A stretch of DNA of 33,672 nt from an uncultured Clostridia bacterium (GTDB taxonomy: Bacteria > Bacillota > Clostridia > UBA1381), in contig CAJTPP010000006.1 of the NCBI GenBank assembly GCA_910578235.1, positions 31,254 to 64,925 of the forward strand. The letters are read 5' to 3'. Position numbers and translations under genes: made by a program. The notes under the pieces are model-generated. The model did no database searches and had not been told where the DNA came from. It saw only the letters and a list, made by a program, of their open reading frames with translations. Numbering within the stretch: position 1 is the first letter of the stretch; every line of letters begins with the position of its first letter. This document shows positions 7,641 through 17,241 of this stretch, one piece after another.

Positions 7641-10600
7641 CGCATTCATATTTATCTGCTCAATAACTTTACGAATTCCCATCCAGACAGGTTCTGTAAA
7701 GATTTCGACTATGCTGCCTTTATCCGTAAACGGCGATTCCCGCAATACGGATAAATCTTTCATTACACCATTATGTATGATATATTCTACAATCTGATTA
7801 ACAAAGTAAATTTGTCTGCTGTCAAGGTTTGTATTATTCAAAAATTCTGCAAATGCTTCTTTGGCGGCATTCATGTCAAGCCCTTCAATTTCACGGACAA
7901 ACTCACCAAGCGGTTTTTCTCCGTATTCTGAGTTATATTCCTCTTTTGTGCCGACTTCGCTCCATAAAATTTTTTCAAGCTCTGAAATATCATCTTTTGT
8001 AAGCGGTACGTTGCTTTTCAATTTTGCAATAGCACTGTTGCCCTGATGCTGTCTTACATAAAATTCCGCTTTAGCTTTATAGTTTTTAAGGTCATCATTG
8101 TCAAGCTCAGACTCATTCCATTCAGTCGAAAGAATGTCATCGCCAAAATTGGTGTCGTACCTCAAAACATTCTGCGGAATGTACTTCATTAAATTACGGA
8201 GTGTGTCACGAATATGTTCAAACTCGTTTATTCCACAATTATTAAGGTAATCCGTATGCAAAATTTTGTTTATAAGTTCAGATTTCGCAGATATTTCAGG
8301 AATGTTTGCAACACTCGCAATACCGCTGACTTTTTTGAACAAATCGCTTCTGTGCCTGCCATATCCTTTTCCTGCAAGATGAGCAAGCTCTATTCCATAC
8401 ATCAGCGCATCAAATCGGACTGCACTCGCTTCATCGTCATCCGGAATTATAAGCGGTGCAAGCTCTTCTTTAATAATCAGAGTATCCTCGTATGTAAGCG
8501 ACACATAATTCCCTTCATTTGCGTATAATTCTACATATTTAAGGTGCTGTTTTACCGCGAAATTGTCCTTATTAAGCTCGCGCACTTTTACTGCCATTTC
8601 ATTAACTAAATTTTTACGGAAAGCAATGAGCTCATTTGTCTGATATGCAATATCTTGCAATTTAAATATAATTTGCGCTTTCAGATTAAATATTGCGCCC
8701 TGAAGCGCCATCTGATTTGCGGTGGGTTTACCTTTGTTCATTCTGAAAAACTCAAAATTGCCGCAAAAATCGAAAATATAAAACTTATTTTTATCCTCGC
8801 CGTCCAGAAGTCCGGGGCAAAGACGTGTACCTCTTCCTATCATCTGCCAGAATTTTGCCTTGCTCATCACCCTCTTGAAAAATACGAGGTTCAAAACCTC
8901 AGGCACGTCAATGCCGGTATCAAGCATATCAACTGAAATAGCAATCTGCGGCAATTTCTTCAGGTCGGAAAACTCATCAATAAAGCTTTGCGCGTAATTA
9001 ATTCTGTTGTCAATAACTTTAGCAAAACCGTTAAGATGCGGATATTCACTGTTAAACACTTCGAGTATCTTTTCCGCATGACGATGATTTTTTGCAAATA
9101 TAATTGTTTTTCCGATTTTTTCGCCGTATTCGATTTTGATACCGTCAGTCATAAGGACATTCAGCACCTGACGAATTGTATCGCGGTTAAAAATCCATTC
9201 GTTTAATGCAGAAGAACTTATCCTGTCGGGTACTTCGCCGTTTTCGTCTTCAAATAGATTTTCATATTCCGCTTTTTCTTCTTCTGTTAAATCCTCGTAG
9301 GTGATACCCTGCTCAATAAACTTGAGTTTGGATTCTACTGAGATGTAATCAACCAAATAACCGTCCCTTACAGCCTGACTAAGTTCATACCCGTATGTCG
9401 GAACGCCGCTTTCAAGTTCAAAGATTTCATATGTATTCTTGTCAATTTCATCTTTAGGGGTGGCGGTAAGACCGACAAGCGACGCATCAAAGTAACTAAA
9501 AATATCTCTATACTTGTTATATATAGACCTATGCGCCTCGTCGCAGATAACGATGTCAAAATGTCCGCTCGTAAATAATTTACCCTCGTCATCGCGAATA
9601 TCGTCTATGCAGTTATACATAGTCTGGTATGTTGAAAAAACGCAATGCGCCGTAAAGTTATCTTTTTCTTCGCACAAATTCGTTACAGATAAATCAGGCA
9701 GCAAATTCACAAAAGAGCGCTTTACCTGTGTAACAAGGGAAGTCCTGTCAGCTAAAAACAGAATATTTTTTACCCAGCCGTGTTCTAAAAGTACCTTACA
9801 AAGAGCAATAACCGTCCTTGTCTTGCCTGACCCTGTTGCCATGACAAGCAATGCTTTTCTTCGGTTTTTCTCGTCAAACGCGCCGCAAACTGCTTTGACT
9901 GCGCCCTCCTGATAATAACGTCCAGCAATAGCTTTATCTACAGTTACGTTTTTAAGGCTTGTCCTCATTCTACGGAGATTAAACATTTTTTCTAAATCCC
10001 GCTTAGAGTAAATTGCCGCAACCTTGCGCTCGGGGTATTGCCCGTCATCAATGCGTGTTTCAAAACCGTTAGTCAGGAATATAACGGGACGTCTGCCGCA
10101 CTGCTTTTCTAAAATATCAGCATAAAGCTTTGCCTGCTGTCTGCCGACAGCAACATCCCTGCATGTGCGCTTTGCCTCAATGACAGCAAGCGGTTTATGT
10201 GTATCGTCATATAATACATAATCGGCATATCCGACCTCTGACTTATTGGGCATACCATGAAGCTCAACTTCATTAATCCAGTTTTCGCCCTCAACCCAGC
10301 CCGCTTCGGCGAGCATTGTATCAATGTATATTTTCCTCGTTTTAAACTCTGATAAATCAAGCGGTTTGGGCACATAGGTCTGCTGTTGCTGGGCGCGGCG
10401 CGCGGTAAGCTCATCCTTTAACGCCTTGTTTTCAGCAAGCAGCTTTTCAAAGTCAAGTTCTTTCGGCTTAGACCCATCCAAAAATGGCTGAAAATGCATA
10501 AATTCAATACGTATTCCATCTGCATGAGGTAAGGCTGATTTTGATACAATAACAGGATTTTCCAAATCTGCAAGGTGGCTTTTATCAAACGGCTTTTCTT

Positions 10601-10988
10601 CGTAATCTGTTCCGTAACAGCAAGCAACAAAATCCATAAATATGTATAGGTTTTCTATACACAATTTTGCTTGTTCTACGGATATTTTCTTATCTTCGTG
10701 AGCTGCAATATTACCGGACTGGCGGATAAAATCCATCCGCCTGTATAAATCTATTCCGACAACATCACGAAAATCTTCTGTATTCATAAGACAGGCTAAT
10801 GTCGTATCGTATGGCATTGCTAAATCCTTATCCACAGAATACATCCATTTTACCGCAAATTCCATTGCACGACGGCAATTTAAAGCCGCCGTAGAAGGGT
10901 CAAGATGAAATGTTCTTTCAGCTAAAATAGCCACATCTGCAAATGCGGCAAATTGCGGGTCGGATTTTAAGAAATCAAAGTTTGTCAT
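7632..10988 (-). CDS. hsdR: Type I restriction enzyme R subunit
   Basis: At 1118 aa this is full length for HsdR. In order: an N-terminal DUF4145 domain (about 20-120); a coiled stretch; the PD-(D/E)xK nuclease core (YADYVLYDD..., VIEAKRT at about 255-275); and two RecA-like helicase domains with Walker A (MATGSGKT, about 382-389), DEAH box (CDEAH), motif III (GLTATP), motif V (DMLDTGIDVPEVL) and motif VI (QMIGRGTRLCPG). An EcoEI-type C-terminal domain that docks on the methylase completes it. It translocates DNA and cleaves when HsdS meets an unmethylated site. AGGTGATACC precedes the ATG; the gene starts 16 bases after hsdS. All key motifs are intact, so the system is probably active. Confidence 0.96.
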   Translation of the reverse strand: MTNFDFLKSDPQFAAFADVAILAERTFHLDPSTAALNCRRAMEFAVKWMYSVDKDLAMPYDTTLACLMNTEDFRDVVGIDLYRRMDFIRQSGNIAAHEDKKISVEQAKLCIENLYIFMDFVACCYGTDYEEKPFDKSHLADLENPVIVSKSALPHADGIRIEFMHFQPFLDGSKPKELDFEKLLAENKALKDELTARRAQQQQTYVPKPLDLSEFKTRKIYIDTMLAEAGWVEGENWINEVELHGMPNKSEVGYADYVLYDDTHKPLAVIEAKRTCRDVAVGRQQAKLYADILEKQCGRRPVIFLTNGFETRIDDGQYPERKVAAIYSKRDLEKMFNLRRMRTSLKNVTVDKAIAGRYYQEGAVKAVCGAFDEKNRRKALLVMATGSGKTRTVIALCKVLLEHGWVKNILFLADRTSLVTQVKRSFVNLLPDLSVTNLCEEKDNFTAHCVFSTYQTMYNCIDDIRDDEGKLFTSGHFDIVICDEAHRSIYNKYRDIFSYFDASLVGLTATPKDEIDKNTYEIFELESGVPTYGYELSQAVRDGYLVDYISVESKLKFIEQGITYEDLTEEEKAEYENLFEDENGEVPDRISSSALNEWIFNRDTIRQVLNVLMTDGIKIEYGEKIGKTIIFAKNHRHAEKILEVFNSEYPHLNGFAKVIDNRINYAQSFIDEFSDLKKLPQIAISVDMLDTGIDVPEVLNLVFFKRVMSKAKFWQMIGRGTRLCPGLLDGEDKNKFYIFDFCGNFEFFRMNKGKPTANQMALQGAIFNLKAQIIFKLQDIAYQTNELIAFRKNLVNEMAVKVRELNKDNFAVKQHLKYVELYANEGNYVSLTYEDTLIIKEELAPLIIPDDDEASAVRFDALMYGIELAHLAGKGYGRHRSDLFKKVSGIASVANIPEISAKSELINKILHTDYLNNCGINEFEHIRDTLRNLMKYIPQNVLRYDTNFGDDILSTEWNESELDNDDLKNYKAKAEFYVRQHQGNSAIAKLKSNVPLTKDDISELEKILWSEVGTKEEYNSEYGEKPLGEFVREIEGLDMNAAKEAFAEFLNNTNLDSRQIYFVNQIVEYIIHNGVMKDLSVLRESPFTDKGSIVEIFTEPVWMGIRKVIEQINMNAAA

Positions 10989-11004
10989 AGGGTATCACCT
11001 CCAT

Positions 11005-12111
11005 TTATCCAAAATATTTTTGCATTAATGCTTTTTTTAATAATTCTAACTTGTCAAGTCCTTTTTGAATTTCTGCTTTTGATGTTTCGACTTGTTTGAC
11101 AAAGTCTGCAAATTGGTTTTGAAATTCTATCGGAGGAACATAAATTTCAGTAGCATTAATCCTTGATAACAAAAGATTGGGTTGTGCAGATGCTCCTGTT
11201 ACCCTATACATTTTATCATTTACTTTATAACAAAATTTCAAGAAAATAGGATTCAACAATTTCTTTTTTACCTTTAGCAACGCTACACTTTTTTGTAATA
11301 ATGTATGATTTGTTCTGCTATCTGTTGCTATTGCAGATTTCCCAATTGTTGCACCCGTATTCACAATGAGAAAATCTCCGATTTCCATATTGCATCTTTT
11401 ATAATCCTTTTCAAATTCGGCAACATCTATCTCAGGAGCAGTTTCATAATGTATAGCATCATCATATATTTCTCTTGCACCAACAAAGTAACGCTCTGTT
11501 CCAACTTCAAAAGTGCATCCGCCATGTTTGCCATCAGTAATTTTTACACATAAGTTTTTCAAAGTTTCCTTATCAAATTCTTCCGCTGGCAATTCCAATG
11601 TTCCAAACATCTCAACAAACCGAGATTTAATCAGCTCGTCCAATTTTTCAAGCTGTTGTTTGCGTTTGTCGATTAAATAAGAAATATTTTCTAATATTAG
11701 AACCGTTTGATTTTGTATATTTACATCTGTATTAATAATAAGTTCAAAGTTACCTAAATCACTCTTTTTTATATTAGGCATGCATGCACCTGAACGCAAT
11801 TTCATTATTTTTTCTTGCTGACTTTTTAATGCGTAATATAAATATTTACTGCCTATTTTTAAATCATATAAATAATAACAATGCGCGCCACACCAAAACG
11901 GAAAATTCATGTAATTGATATAGCCACATGAATTTCCGCCTTCGCTGATGGTTACAGTATTTCCATTAATATTAAATTCTTTCCAATGTCCAGAAGGATT
12001 GACTCCACCATTTAGATATTCATATTGACCATTTTCAATCAATTCATCACCATTTATCTGTTGCCCTTTGGAAAAAGAAGCAATATCTTGTAATTTAACT
12101 TTCTCTATCAC
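11005..12111 (-). CDS. hsdS: Type I restriction-modification specificity subunit
   Basis: The 368-aa protein has two target-recognition domains. TRD1 (about 1-130) includes QDIASFSKGQQINGDELIENG and the typical TISEGGNSCGYINY; TRD2 (about 175-330) includes KNLCVKITDGKHGGCTFEVG and FLIVNTGATIGKSAIAT. They are separated by coiled-coil spacers (DKRKQQLEKLDELIKSRFVEMFG and, at the C-terminus, KAEIQKGLDKLELLKKALMQKYFG). HsdS sets the bipartite DNA site for both the methylase and nuclease. Start is a GTG (12109-12111) that overlaps the hsdM TGA by four bases, with GAGGAAAT as ribosome site, so translation is coupled. The target sequence cannot be read from the protein. Confidence 0.93.
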   Translation of the reverse strand: MIEKVKLQDIASFSKGQQINGDELIENGQYEYLNGGVNPSGHWKEFNINGNTVTISEGGNSCGYINYMNFPFWCGAHCYYLYDLKIGSKYLYYALKSQQEKIMKLRSGACMPNIKKSDLGNFELIINTDVNIQNQTVLILENISYLIDKRKQQLEKLDELIKSRFVEMFGTLELPAEEFDKETLKNLCVKITDGKHGGCTFEVGTERYFVGAREIYDDAIHYETAPEIDVAEFEKDYKRCNMEIGDFLIVNTGATIGKSAIATDSRTNHTLLQKSVALLKVKKKLLNPIFLKFCYKVNDKMYRVTGASAQPNLLLSRINATEIYVPPIEFQNQFADFVKQVETSKAEIQKGLDKLELLKKALMQKYFG

Positions 12112-13604
12112 AACATTTCCTCCAACTCCGCAAGACCTTTCGTTATCTCTGTTTCAAGTTTGTGAAGGTCTGCCATAATCTCGCTTATCGGCGGATACTC
12201 AACGGGAACATATTCAACCTCTTTATACTTATTGATAGACAAGTTATAGTCATTATCAACAATATCCTGCTTGCCCACAAAAAACGACTGCTCCGTTTTT
12301 GCCCTGTCAGCTTCGTTGTCGAGATTATGAAATCTCTCGATTATATCGGGTATATCGTTTTCCTGAACGGCGGTTCGCTTATCGTCAAGAGAAAATCCGT
12401 CCGCTTTCATATCATAGAACCAAACCTTGTCCGTTCCGCCGTGACCTGTTTTTGTAAACACAAGTACAGCCGTAGAAACGCCCGCATACGGTTTAAATAC
12501 CCCCGACGGCATAGAAATAACAGCTTCAAGTATATTATTCTCAATAATTTCTCTGCGGACATCTTTATGCGCCTTTGACGAACCAAACAGCACGCCGTCA
12601 GGTACAATGCAGGCACATCTGCCGCCGACTCTAAGCATACACAGAAACAGCGCTAAAAACAGAAGTTCCGTTTTCTTTGTCTTGCACATTTTAAGCAAAT
12701 CGGCAGATACAATATCATAGTCCAGACTGCCCTTGAACGGCGGATTTGCCAATATAAGAGAATATTTATCCCTGTCCGCGTTTTGGTCTGATAAGCTGTC
12801 TCGGTATTCGATAAACGGACTGTCAATTCCGTGCGTCATCATATTCATAGCGCCTATGCGGAGCATAGTCCTGTCCATGTCGTAGCCAAAAAACATGCTG
12901 TTCATATAGTGGTATTTTTTCTGCTTGTTGTAAAAAATATCTTCCTTGTGATTTTTTTTTAAATATTCACCGGCAGCTACTAAAAAACCGCTCGTTCCGC
13001 AGGCGGGGTCGCAAATAACATCATCAGGCTTCGGCTGCATCATGTCAACCATCATTCTGATAATATGTCGCGGTGTTCTGAATTGTCCGTTTAAACCCGA
13101 CTGCGAAATTTTGTTGAGCAGATATTCGTACACATCACCGCGCACATCGGTATAATCAGCATTTTTCATCATTTCATAAATTTCGTCAAGTGAGTCAACA
13201 ACCTTGCCAAGCAATAATGGAGTAGGCAGTTTAAAAATAGCATCGTCCATATATTTTGAATACGCGCTGTCTTTATCCGCGTGTAAATTCTTGATAAAAG
13301 GGAATACCCATTCCTGCACCACGGAATACATCTGTCCGGCAGGGTAGTCCTTGAATGTTGACCATTTGAGCTGTTCACCGTCAATCGTTCTGCCGCCTAT
13401 TTTAACATCGCCTGCAAATATGCTTTTATGTGGCAGTCCAAGCATAGCGCTTTCTTTCGCTCTGCGGTTATCAGTGTCGTCAAGGTCATGTATAAACATT
13501 AAATATGTAATTTGCTCAATTACATCAAGCGGATTTACAAGTCCGCCTGATGCAAATATGTCCCACAAGCTGTCTATTTTATTTTTTAATTCACCCGTTA
13601 TCAT
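12108..13604 (-). CDS. hsdM: Type I DNA methyltransferase subunit
   Basis: The 498-aa protein is an N6-adenine methyltransferase. An N-terminal helical HsdM_N domain (about 5-140) leads into the catalytic domain with SAM-binding motif I DPACGTSGFLVAAGEY (about 198-213) and motif IV NPPF (in LILANPPFKGSL). With HsdS it methylates the target adenines; with HsdR it forms the restriction complex. The start ATG lies one base after the Fic stop codon and uses GAGAGGACG inside the end of fic, so expression depends on the fic transcript. hsdS follows with a four-base overlap. Confidence 0.96.
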   Translation of the reverse strand: MITGELKNKIDSLWDIFASGGLVNPLDVIEQITYLMFIHDLDDTDNRRAKESAMLGLPHKSIFAGDVKIGGRTIDGEQLKWSTFKDYPAGQMYSVVQEWVFPFIKNLHADKDSAYSKYMDDAIFKLPTPLLLGKVVDSLDEIYEMMKNADYTDVRGDVYEYLLNKISQSGLNGQFRTPRHIIRMMVDMMQPKPDDVICDPACGTSGFLVAAGEYLKKNHKEDIFYNKQKKYHYMNSMFFGYDMDRTMLRIGAMNMMTHGIDSPFIEYRDSLSDQNADRDKYSLILANPPFKGSLDYDIVSADLLKMCKTKKTELLFLALFLCMLRVGGRCACIVPDGVLFGSSKAHKDVRREIIENNILEAVISMPSGVFKPYAGVSTAVLVFTKTGHGGTDKVWFYDMKADGFSLDDKRTAVQENDIPDIIERFHNLDNEADRAKTEQSFFVGKQDIVDNDYNLSINKYKEVEYVPVEYPPISEIMADLHKLETEITKGLAELEEML

Positions 13605-13605
13605 T

Positions 13606-14664
13606 TTATTCGTCCTCTCTGTTCCAAGTATATGAAGTATATCTTCCGCCGCTTATCTTTATGATTTTACCGTTTTTCAGTAAATCTGCAAGCGCCCTTT
13701 GTACAGTTGTTTCGCTTATATCAGGGCATTTCTCTAAAATATCATGCTTAGTTACTTTGCCGAGTGTATCTTCAATAATCATCGCGACCCTTTCCAGCTT
13801 TGACAATTTGCTTTCAATCATAATTTGCACACGAGATGCAAATTCTCTGTGAGCGGCTAAAATAACTGAAAGCATATATCTTACGAATGGAGCATAATCA
13901 TTATCATTCTCGTGCCATCCTAAAGAGCTTTTTTGAAGTGCATCGTAATAACTGTCTTTTGTCGTTTCAATCATCTTTTCTATACTGACATACTTTCCTA
14001 CAATATATCCACTGCGATATAATAACAGAAGCGTGAGAAGCCTGCTCATTCGACCGTTTCCATCGTTGAACGGATGTATGCATAAAAAGTCCAGAATAAA
14101 CATAGGAATGGCAAGCAATGGATTTATAGCTTCTAATGCAATCGCTTCATTAAATGCCGTGCATAAGTCATCCATTGCCTGCGGAACCTCCCAAACAGGA
14201 AGCGGCTGAAAACGCACAAACTTATTTCCCTCTGCATCCTCCTCTGAAATAACATTATCAACATTTTTATACTGACCGCCATAAGTTACGGTATTAAACT
14301 TATATAAATCTCTATGAAGCTGTAATATTATGCTCGGCTTAACGGGAATGCCATCGTGGTTGGAATGAATTGTATTAAGAACATCTCTGTAACCCGCAAT
14401 TTCCTCCTCGGCTCTGTTTTTAGGGTTCGTTTTAGATAGAGCAAGTTTTTTTATTCTTTCATTTGAAGTATATATACCTTCGATTTTATTAGACGCCTCA
14501 GTACTCTGTATTTTCGCAATCTCAACAAGCTGCGTAAGCGCGTCTGCGCTCGATTCGATAAACAAATTCTGTTTTCCTTTGAACTCGTGAATTTGTGTAA
14601 GCATAGACACGATTTCAGGAGTTAGACACTGCTCCCATTTATTTTTATAATTATATATTCTCAT
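13606..14664 (-). CDS. Fic family protein leading the hsd operon
   Basis: A 352-aa product from ATG 14664 (AAAGGTGA upstream; a second ATG at 14688 lacks a ribosome site). The Fic core has the complete HPFNDGNGRMSR motif at about residues 197-208, with catalytic His and Gly-Asn-Gly-Arg for AMP transfer from ATP. Near residues 55-65 is SNKIEG, matching the (S/T)xxxE(G/N) inhibitory helix of class II Fic proteins, whose Glu blocks ATP binding. The C-terminus (about 270-345) is a winged-helix domain (DTLGKVTKHDILEKCPDISETTVQRALADLLKNGKIIKI). It sits first in the operon, one base before hsdM, suggesting control or guarding of the restriction system. The modified target is unknown. Confidence 0.9.
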   Translation of the reverse strand: MRIYNYKNKWEQCLTPEIVSMLTQIHEFKGKQNLFIESSADALTQLVEIAKIQSTEASNKIEGIYTSNERIKKLALSKTNPKNRAEEEIAGYRDVLNTIHSNHDGIPVKPSIILQLHRDLYKFNTVTYGGQYKNVDNVISEEDAEGNKFVRFQPLPVWEVPQAMDDLCTAFNEAIALEAINPLLAIPMFILDFLCIHPFNDGNGRMSRLLTLLLLYRSGYIVGKYVSIEKMIETTKDSYYDALQKSSLGWHENDNDYAPFVRYMLSVILAAHREFASRVQIMIESKLSKLERVAMIIEDTLGKVTKHDILEKCPDISETTVQRALADLLKNGKIIKISGGRYTSYTWNREDE

Positions 14665-14712
14665 ATTTTCACCTTTTAATTTAGTCATTTATTTATATTA
14701 TGACATAATTAC

Positions 14713-14741
14713 ATTATACTATGCAGTTTTTAATTTGTCAA
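14713..14741 (-). promoter_or_regulatory. Strong sigma-A promoter of the fic-hsdMSR operon
   Basis: Minus strand: perfect -35 TTGACA (14736-14741), 17-base spacer, perfect -10 TATAAT (14713-14718), about 50 bases before the fic ATG. A short dyad ATAAT-GTA-ATTAT straddles the -10 and could be an operator. Confidence 0.8.
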
Positions 14742-14867
14742 TATAGCCTTTATTTTTAACATTATTAAAAAATAAATCACACTAACATATAGTTGAGTGT
14801 ATGTGTCCGTACAACATACACTCCTCGCTAATATAAGCAATGAATATCTCACCTTGATATTCGGATA

Positions 14868-14902
14868 AAAGAGCAGTAACCTATTACAGGTTACTGCTCT
14901 TT
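14868..14902. terminator. Perfect-stem terminator after recombinase 1
   Basis: AAAGAGCAGTAACC (14868-14881) and GGTTACTGCTCTTT (14889-14902) pair over 14 bp with a seven-base loop, touching the recombinase stop codon. A/T runs flank both sides, so it can work in both directions. Confidence 0.85.
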
Positions 14903-16429
14903 CTACATCATAGGATTATCAAATTTAAACTGTATTTCTATTTCCTTATTCTTGCCTATATAAACCTTATCAATCAGCATCAGCAGAGTATTACGGTCAA
15001 TGTTGTCAAAGCTAATAATGCTGTTTAACAGTTCGCTCATATCCTTTGCGGCGTCAGCGCGGTCTGCCTCCGCTTGCAACTCATCAAGACGCTGTTCATA
15101 AACAGCTCGCTCCGCCTTGATACCCTCGCTGAGTTCAATATACTCCGTTTCGGAAATCACCCCTGATGCTTTATCCTTATACAGACTCAAAGTCGTATTT
15201 TTGCATACATCAATTTTTCGCCTCAATGACTCTATCAGCTTATCGTTATTATTTTCGCTATCAAAAAAAGCGTCAGCCTCCGTCAAAATTTCTGACGTGT
15301 TTATAGCCGATGCTAATTCCTTTAGTTTGTCCTTAATTACATTTTCAACATAGTCCTCGCGTATGCTGTGCGAGGTGCATACTCCAAGCTTTGCGTTTTT
15401 CCTCCATCTGCTGCAAGCAAGGTATGTCCGTTTTTCCGATTCCTTTACAAAACTCATACTGCCGCCGCAATCCTTACAAAACACAAGCCCCGACAGCAAA
15501 TGCGGCTGCCCTGTGCGTTTTTGCTTATTATAACTGCGCTTTGACAGTATTTCAGCTGCTGCGTCAAAATCCTCCTGCGATATAACAGGCTTGTGAGTAT
15601 TCCTTATGATAATCCATTCATTCTGCGGCAAACGTACCTTTTTATTAACCTTATAGCTGACCTTACGCGTCATATTCTGCGCGAGATGTCCGGCATACGT
15701 CGGATTACTTAAAATCCGACGCACAATTCCGTCATTCCAAATACCCTTAAAATTCTTTTGGGTAGCCGTAAGGTTCTTCTGCTGTGAGGGTGTAGGCACT
15801 TTTGCCATACTCAACTTATGAGCAATCCCCAGTATCGTATCACCCGCAAGAAAATCCTTATAAATCTTCCGTACATATACCGCCGTTTCCTCATCAATAA
15901 TAAGATGATTTTTGTCCTTCGGGTCTTTCTTGTACCCATACGGCGGCTGAGAGCCGATAAACTTTCCGTTGATTTTTTTTGTGGTAAGCGCTGTTCTCAC
16001 CTTCTTGCTAATATCCTTAGCGTACATATCGTTGAATACAGCCCGAAACGGTGTCATATCGTTTGTACTGCTTGAGGACTCCGTATCAATGCCATCATTT
16101 ACGGCGATATATCTGACGTTATGTGCCGGAAAATACTTGTCTATGTATTTGCCAATCTCTATGTAATCTCGTCCAAGTCTGGACAAGTCTTTTGTAATTA
16201 CAGTATTTATCTTCTTTTCCTCAATCATTTTAATCATACGATTGAAGTCCGGTCTGTCGAAGGACAAGCCCGAATAACCGTCGTCAGAAAATATCTCAAC
16301 TACATTCAGTGAATTAGCCTGCGCGTAATCCAGCAGGAACGCTTTTTGATTGACTATACTTTCCGAATCGGTTACAGTTCCGTCATCCCTCGACAGCCTT
16401 AAATATAATGCGGTTAAATTCTCTGCCAT
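14903..16429 (-). CDS. Large serine recombinase 1
   Basis: Start at ATG 16429 (AAGGTGATT seven bases upstream) gives 508 aa. The N-terminal resolvase domain (about 1-150) has the catalytic serine in LYLRLSRDDG and the arginine-rich VITKDLSRLGRDYIEIGKYI. The Recombinase domain (about 160-290) has the typical PPYGYKKDP and VRRILSNPTYAGHLAQN. A zinc beta-ribbon follows (LVFCKDCGGSMSF ... YLACSRW ... GVCTSHSI) and then a coiled-coil arm. Proteins of this build integrate and excise elements at short att sites using a two-base core. A 31-aa ORF overlaps its ribosome site. The gene lies near the right end of the accessory block that ends in a dpaA fragment at 17271, so it is the candidate enzyme for that junction. 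Confidence 0.93.
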   Translation of the reverse strand: MAENLTALYLRLSRDDGTVTDSESIVNQKAFLLDYAQANSLNVVEIFSDDGYSGLSFDRPDFNRMIKMIEEKKINTVITKDLSRLGRDYIEIGKYIDKYFPAHNVRYIAVNDGIDTESSSSTNDMTPFRAVFNDMYAKDISKKVRTALTTKKINGKFIGSQPPYGYKKDPKDKNHLIIDEETAVYVRKIYKDFLAGDTILGIAHKLSMAKVPTPSQQKNLTATQKNFKGIWNDGIVRRILSNPTYAGHLAQNMTRKVSYKVNKKVRLPQNEWIIIRNTHKPVISQEDFDAAAEILSKRSYNKQKRTGQPHLLSGLVFCKDCGGSMSFVKESEKRTYLACSRWRKNAKLGVCTSHSIREDYVENVIKDKLKELASAINTSEILTEADAFFDSENNNDKLIESLRRKIDVCKNTTLSLYKDKASGVISETEYIELSEGIKAERAVYEQRLDELQAEADRADAAKDMSELLNSIISFDNIDRNTLLMLIDKVYIGKNKEIEIQFKFDNPMM

Positions 16430-16434
16430 GTTAA

Positions 16435-16530
16435 TCACCTTGCCTTGCTGACGAGAATCTGCTTGAGTATCTCGCCCAAGCTTTTTCCCTTTGTGGCATA
16501 TACTAATTTAACTTCTTTCTCTGTGGTCAT
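16435..16530 (-). CDS. 31-aa ORF coupled to serine recombinase 1
   Basis: A strong AAAGGAGG is followed by ATG 16530 and the basic peptide MTTEKEVKLVYATKGKSLGE, continuing ILKQILVSKAR and ending at TGA 16435-16437. The stop lies within the ribosome site of the recombinase, so the two are translationally coupled. The family is not recognised. Position and size would suit a recombination accessory or directionality factor, but that is a guess. Confidence 0.65.
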   Translation of the reverse strand: MTTEKEVKLVYATKGKSLGEILKQILVSKAR

Positions 16531-16671
16531 AATATCAACCTCCTTTACCATTGGGTTGTATGATAATTAAGTTTTTACGATTAACCTTCCAACTCACTGA
16601 CACGCGGTGATGTTATATCAATTATTAATTTTTACAAATCAAGAATATTACAAAGTTTATAGATGTCAGTC

Positions 16672-16700
16672 TTGATAAATACAAACTTTTTCGATATTAT
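16672..16700 (+). promoter_or_regulatory. Possible promoter upstream of the 16766 relic
   Basis: TTGATA (16672-16677), 17-base spacer, TATTAT (16695-16700), 65 bases before the relic's ATG. The rest of the gap 16531-16765 is AT-rich and shows nothing else recognisable. Confidence 0.4.
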
Positions 16701-16765
16701 AGTTTTTGGAATATCTTAAAATTTTAGAACACTTTATTGGAACATTTATTGCGGAGGTATGTTTG

Positions 16766-17203
16766 ATGAATAACAGTAACAATTCTTCATCTCGAAATAT
16801 TATCTGCTTTACTTATTGAAGTCGCAAATATGCAGCCGTGCGGTTATTTATTCAACAGATACCTGTATAACGTCTATTGTCTGCATGGCATTATTGACAC
16901 GCCCTTTCCATGCCCATATAAGTATTTTATTAGAATAGACAGTATAATATGCTTTATATGCAATATAACAGGCTATGAACAGGCAACACCTCTAACTAAT
17001 GATAATTTTGACTTTATTGCATCTCATTTACATTATCCCAATATGCTGCAAAATTTAAAAAGAGGACAAATTTCAGAATAGAACCCGAAGAAAAATCAGA
17101 GAATGAAAACGCAAAACAAGCGTCATTTGATATATTATCAGAGCTATGTTCCGCTAAAATTGACTTAGAAATAGGCTTATCCTATAAAAGATTTAATGTG
17201 TAA
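16766..17203 (+). pseudogene. Relic of an unknown gene with two frameshifts
   Basis: GGAGG precedes ATG 16766, but that frame stops after 17 codons. A second frame carries a long coherent stretch (ILHLEILSALLIEVANMQPC, then GYLFNRYLYNVYCLHGIIDT through NLKRGQISE) that stops at TAG about 17080. A third frame continues EPEEKSENENAKQASFDILSELCSAKIDLEIGLSYKRFNV and ends at TAA 17201. The three parts abut without gaps, so this is one gene of about 140 codons broken twice. The family is not recognised; PFPCPYKYFIRIDSIICFIC suggests a compact helical protein. It fills the end of the accessory block, between recombinase 1 and the dpaA fragment. Confidence 0.55.
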
Positions 17204-17207
17204 ACCC

Positions 17208-17241
17208 AAAGAAACCGCATTACTATGCGGTTTCTTCTGTT
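17208..17241 (+). terminator. Terminator after the relic
   Basis: AAAGAAACCGCAT (17208-17220) pairs with ATGCGGTTTCTT (17225-17236) over 12-13 bp, loop TACT, then TCTGTTTTT on the plus strand. Confidence 0.8.

Noticed and set aside
16531..16600. Sigma-E type promoter (CATACA) before recombinase 1
   Set aside because: CATACA is present on the minus strand but there is no matching -35 at the right distance.
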